A stretch of 64,000 nt of DNA, from NCBI RefSeq assembly GCF_001513955.1, contig NZ_KQ948145.1, positions 462,212 to 526,211 of the forward strand, read 5' to 3'. Shown piece after piece: positions 61,601 through 64,000 of this stretch; the first letter of the stretch is position 1; every line of letters starts with the position of its first letter. The position numbers and the translations under genes were made by a program. Source of the DNA: Streptomyces pseudovenezuelae (lineage in GTDB: Bacteria; Actinomycetota; Actinomycetes; Streptomycetales; Streptomycetaceae). The notes beneath the pieces were generated by a model, which was given only the letters and a program-made list of their open reading frames with translations, did no database searches and was not told the origin of the DNA.

Positions 61601-62278
61601 GTGCCTTCCCTGTTGCTGATCGAGGACGACGACGCCATCCGTACGGCCCTGGAACTGTCTCTGACGCGCCAGGGACACCGGGTCGCCACCGCTGCCACCG
61701 GTGAGGACGGCCTCAAACTGCTGCGTGAGCAGCGGCCGGACCTGATCGTGCTGGATGTGATGCTGCCCGGAATCGACGGGTTCGAGGTGTGCCGGCGCAT
61801 CCGGCGCACGGACCAGTTGCCGATCATCCTGCTGACCGCGCGCAACGACGACATCGACGTGGTGGTCGGCCTGGAGTCCGGCGCCGACGACTATGTCGTC
61901 AAGCCGGTGCAGGGCCGGGTGCTGGACGCCCGGATCCGGGCCGTGCTGCGGCGCGGGGAGCGGGAGTCGAACGACTCGGCGTCCTTCGGCTCGCTCGTCA
62001 TCGACCGCGCGGCCATGACCGTGACGAAGAACGGCGAGGACCTCCAGCTCACTCCGACCGAGCTCAGGCTGCTGCTGGAGCTGAGCCGGCGGCCCGGCCA
62101 GGCGCTGTCCCGCCAGCAGCTGCTGCGGCTGGTGTGGGAGCACGACTACCTCGGTGACTCACGCCTGGTGGACGCCTGTGTGCAGCGGCTGCGCGCCAAG
62201 GTCGAGGACGTGCCGTCGTCCCCGACGCTGATCCGTACCGTGCGGGGCGTGGGCTACCGGCTGGACTCGCCTCAGTGA
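61601..62278 (+). CDS. afsQ1: Response regulator AfsQ1
   Basis: 225 residues. Receiver domain with D52 in LIVLDVMLPG, the acidic pair EDD and K in VVKPV; OmpR-type winged helix at the C-terminus (TPTELRLLLELSRRPGQ and TVRGVGYRL). Activates antibiotic genes and sigQ when nitrogen supply is altered. GTG start at 61601, as in S. coelicolor. Its stop overlaps the GTG of afsQ2 by four bases. Confidence 0.95.
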   Translation: MPSLLLIEDDDAIRTALELSLTRQGHRVATAATGEDGLKLLREQRPDLIVLDVMLPGIDGFEVCRRIRRTDQLPIILLTARNDDIDVVVGLESGADDYVVKPVQGRVLDARIRAVLRRGERESNDSASFGSLVIDRAAMTVTKNGEDLQLTPTELRLLLELSRRPGQALSRQQLLRLVWEHDYLGDSRLVDACVQRLRAKVEDVPSSPTLIRTVRGVGYRLDSPQ

Positions 62279-63852
62279 CCGAAGCGCAAGGGGGGTTCCG
62301 CGACTGGTTCGCGGCGCGCAGGGGTGTGTGGTCACGGCTGCGTTTCACCAGTCTGCGGCTGCGTCTTGTCGTCGTGTTCGGCCTGGTGGCGCTGACCGCC
62401 GCCGTGTCCGCGTCCGGGATCGCCTACTGGCTCAACCGCGAGGCGGTGCTCACCCGCGCCCAGGACGCGGTCCTGCGGGACTTCCAGCAGGAGATGCAGA
62501 ACCGCGCGGGCGCCCTGCCCGAGGACCCCACGCAGGACGAACTCCAGCAGGCGGCCGGGCAGATGGCGGGCAGCAGCCAGCGCTTCAGCGTGCTGCTCGT
62601 GGCCTCCGACGCCAAGGGCCGGACGGTGTACGGCAATTCGGGCGCCCTGGACGGCTTCACGCTCCAGGACGTGCCGGTGTCACTGCGCGAGGCGGTGAAC
62701 GAGAAGCAGCAGGTCGACTCCGCCAACAAGTACGCCTATCACCTGTACTGGCAGCGGACCGTCGACCACGACACGCCGTATCTGGTCGCCGGGACACGGG
62801 TGATCGGCGGCGGCCCGACGGGCTACATGCTCAAGTCCCTCGAACCGGAGGCCAAGGACCTCAACTCCCTGGCCTGGTCGCTGGGTATCGCCACCGGGCT
62901 GGCCCTGATCGGCTCCGCGCTGCTCGCGCAGGCCGCCGCGACGACCGTACTGAAGCCGGTGCACCGGCTGGGAGTCGCCGCCCGGCGGCTCGGCGAGGGC
63001 AGGCTGGACACCCGGCTCCGGGTCTCGGGCACCGACGAACTCGCGGACCTGTCGAGGACGTTCAACTACGCGGCCGAGGCGCTGGAGAAGCGGGTCGAGG
63101 ACATGTCGGCGCGCGACGACGCCTCCCGGCGGTTCGTGGCGGACATGAGCCATGAGCTGCGCACGCCGCTCACCGCGATCACCGCCGTCACGGAGATCCT
63201 GGAGGAGGAGCTGGAGGCCGAGTCCGGCTCGATGGACCCGATGATCGAGCCGGCCGTGCGGCTGGTGGTCAGCGAGACCCGCAGGCTGAACGACCTCGTC
63301 GAGAACCTCATGGAGGTCACCCGCTTCGACGCGGGCACGGCCCGGCTGGTGCTGGACGACGTGGACCTGGCCGACCAGATCACCGCCTGCATCGACGCGC
63401 GGGCGTGGCTGGACGCGGTGGACCTGGACGCCGAGCGCGGCATCCACGCCCGTCTCGACCCGCGGCGCCTCGACGTGATCCTGGCCAACCTGATCGGCAA
63501 CGCCCTCAAGCACGGCGGCTCCCCGGTGCGGGTCTCGGTGCGTGCCGCGGCCGACGAGGTCGTCATCGGGGTGCGCGACCACGGTCCCGGCATCCCCGAG
63601 GACGTCCTCCCGCATGTCTTCGACCGCTTCTACAAGGCCAGCGCCTCCCGCCCCCGCTCCGAGGGCAGCGGCCTCGGCCTCTCGATCGCCCTGGAGAACG
63701 CCCACATCCACGGCGGTGAGATCACCGCGGAGAACTCCCCCGACGGAGGTGCCGTCTTCACGCTGCGGCTTCCCCGGGACGCCTCGGCGCTGGCGGAACA
63801 GCTCATGGAGGCCAAGAAGGACGACGCCGGGGCGAAGAAGGGGGACGCGTGA
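62275..63852 (+). CDS. afsQ2: Sensor histidine kinase AfsQ2
   Basis: 525 residues. Two helices (LVVVFGLVALTAAVSASGIA and about 200-222) bracket an extracytoplasmic sensor; a HAMP domain follows, then H293 in FVADMSHELRTPLTAI, and the ATPase domain with NLIGNALKHGG (N box), RDHGPGIPEDV and GSGLGLSIAL. Phosphorylates AfsQ1. GTG start overlaps the afsQ1 stop, and its stop overlaps the next start. Confidence 0.95.
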   Translation: MTEAQGGFRDWFAARRGVWSRLRFTSLRLRLVVVFGLVALTAAVSASGIAYWLNREAVLTRAQDAVLRDFQQEMQNRAGALPEDPTQDELQQAAGQMAGSSQRFSVLLVASDAKGRTVYGNSGALDGFTLQDVPVSLREAVNEKQQVDSANKYAYHLYWQRTVDHDTPYLVAGTRVIGGGPTGYMLKSLEPEAKDLNSLAWSLGIATGLALIGSALLAQAAATTVLKPVHRLGVAARRLGEGRLDTRLRVSGTDELADLSRTFNYAAEALEKRVEDMSARDDASRRFVADMSHELRTPLTAITAVTEILEEELEAESGSMDPMIEPAVRLVVSETRRLNDLVENLMEVTRFDAGTARLVLDDVDLADQITACIDARAWLDAVDLDAERGIHARLDPRRLDVILANLIGNALKHGGSPVRVSVRAAADEVVIGVRDHGPGIPEDVLPHVFDRFYKASASRPRSEGSGLGLSIALENAHIHGGEITAENSPDGGAVFTLRLPRDASALAEQLMEAKKDDAGAKKGDA

Positions 63853-64000
63853 TGCGCCCGCTGGGACGACGCGAGGAGAGGGCGGGCACGCCGCGTGCCG
63901 GGCGGAGGGTGCTGCGGCTGCTGACGCTCCCGCTGCTCGGTCTGCTGGTCGCCGGGTGCGGGATCCGGCCCACCGAGGTGCCCACCGACTTCGGGCCGGC
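63852..64000 (+). CDS. Lipoprotein following afsQ2 (C-terminus beyond the right edge)
   Basis: 49 codons seen. A signal with Arg-rich N-region (RAGRRVLRLL), hydrophobic LTLPLLGLL and lipobox LVAGC. ATG at 63852 with GGGGG seven bases upstream; a GTG at 63849 is equally coupled to the afsQ2 stop. The S. coelicolor afsQ cluster has a lipoprotein gene in this place, possibly an accessory sensor. The window ends before any domain can be read. Confidence 0.85.
   Translation, partial: MRPLGRREERAGTPRAGRRVLRLLTLPLLGLLVAGCGIRPTEVPTDFGP

Noticed and set aside
1..64000. tRNA, rRNA, transposase or phage integrase genes
   Set aside because: No T-loop-type GGTTCGAATCC pattern in a cloverleaf context and no DDE, HUH, tyrosine or serine recombinase motif was found by eye; a covariance or profile search would be decisive.

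Overview
This window is chromosomal DNA from a Streptomyces or very close actinomycete. GC is high, codons are strongly G/C-biased at the third position, GTG and TTG starts are common, and the gene set is typical: a mycothiol amidase, the AfsQ1/AfsQ2/SigQ signalling cluster, acyl-CoA carboxylases with an epsilon subunit, and a class III adenylate cyclase. From memory, the gene order matches the conserved core around SCO4905-SCO4967 of S. coelicolor, read in reverse. I could not run an alignment to confirm this.

Layout. 1-9.2 kb: mca (cut by the left edge), a DUF4307 membrane protein, greA, a DrrAB-type exporter, threonine ammonia-lyase, a MarR regulator, a sigma-like/membrane protein pair, metB and an unknown membrane-anchored protein. 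9.4-14.8 kb: an msrA gene whose 3' end looks like an insertion hotspot. Three versions of the msrA 3' terminus bracket two cargo cassettes: a PD-(D/E)XK-like protein with a DUF4291 protein, and a membrane protein with a GT4 glycosyltransferase. A short-chain dehydrogenase remnant and a second msrA follow. 15-25.6 kb: an AI-2E-family exporter, a secreted protein, a VOC protein, an iron-box-controlled siderophore importer without an ATPase gene, a zinc alcohol dehydrogenase with a divergent HTH regulator, a monooxygenase/truncated-haemoglobin fusion, and an ECF41 sigma factor divergent from a SnoaL-like gene. 25.6-34.7 kb: mostly cell-envelope and secreted proteins (a subtilase, a MacB/FtsX-type ABC pair, an L,D-transpeptidase lipoprotein, a small LAxTG sortase-type protein and a lipoprotein).

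34.7-48.3 kb: hutH, a GAF-GGDEF protein, an intergenic repeat array, an enoyl-CoA hydratase, a Pro/Ala-rich protein, adenylate cyclase, and a biotin/acyl-CoA carboxylase group (birA, pccB, pccE, then the biotinylated alpha subunit) with a GDSL hydrolase, a 42-aa membrane protein and maf between. 48.5-58.9 kb: a DeoR regulator, an LpdA-like quinone reductase, and a nucleoside-catabolism group (purine nucleoside phosphorylase, phosphopentomutase/phosphomannomutase-type enzyme, deoC, two aldehyde dehydrogenase genes). The same 12-bp palindrome lies just upstream of both the phosphorylase and deoC. 58.9-64 kb: a secreted protein, a uridine-kinase-like protein, a lipoprotein, sigQ, afsQ1, afsQ2 and the start of a lipoprotein, with an AfsQ1-type operator between sigQ and afsQ1.

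Most of the window is conserved core. The accessory part is the msrA insertion region (about 10.0-13.7 kb), which is less GC-rich between about 11.6 and 13.45 kb. Other unexplained structure: a dispersed 20-bp repeat with a tandem array at 37.6-37.9 kb and a nested inverted repeat at 52.7-52.9 kb, a triple 32-bp-period repeat upstream of metB, and the shared nucleoside-gene palindrome. No tRNA, rRNA, CRISPR array, transposase or integrase was seen.
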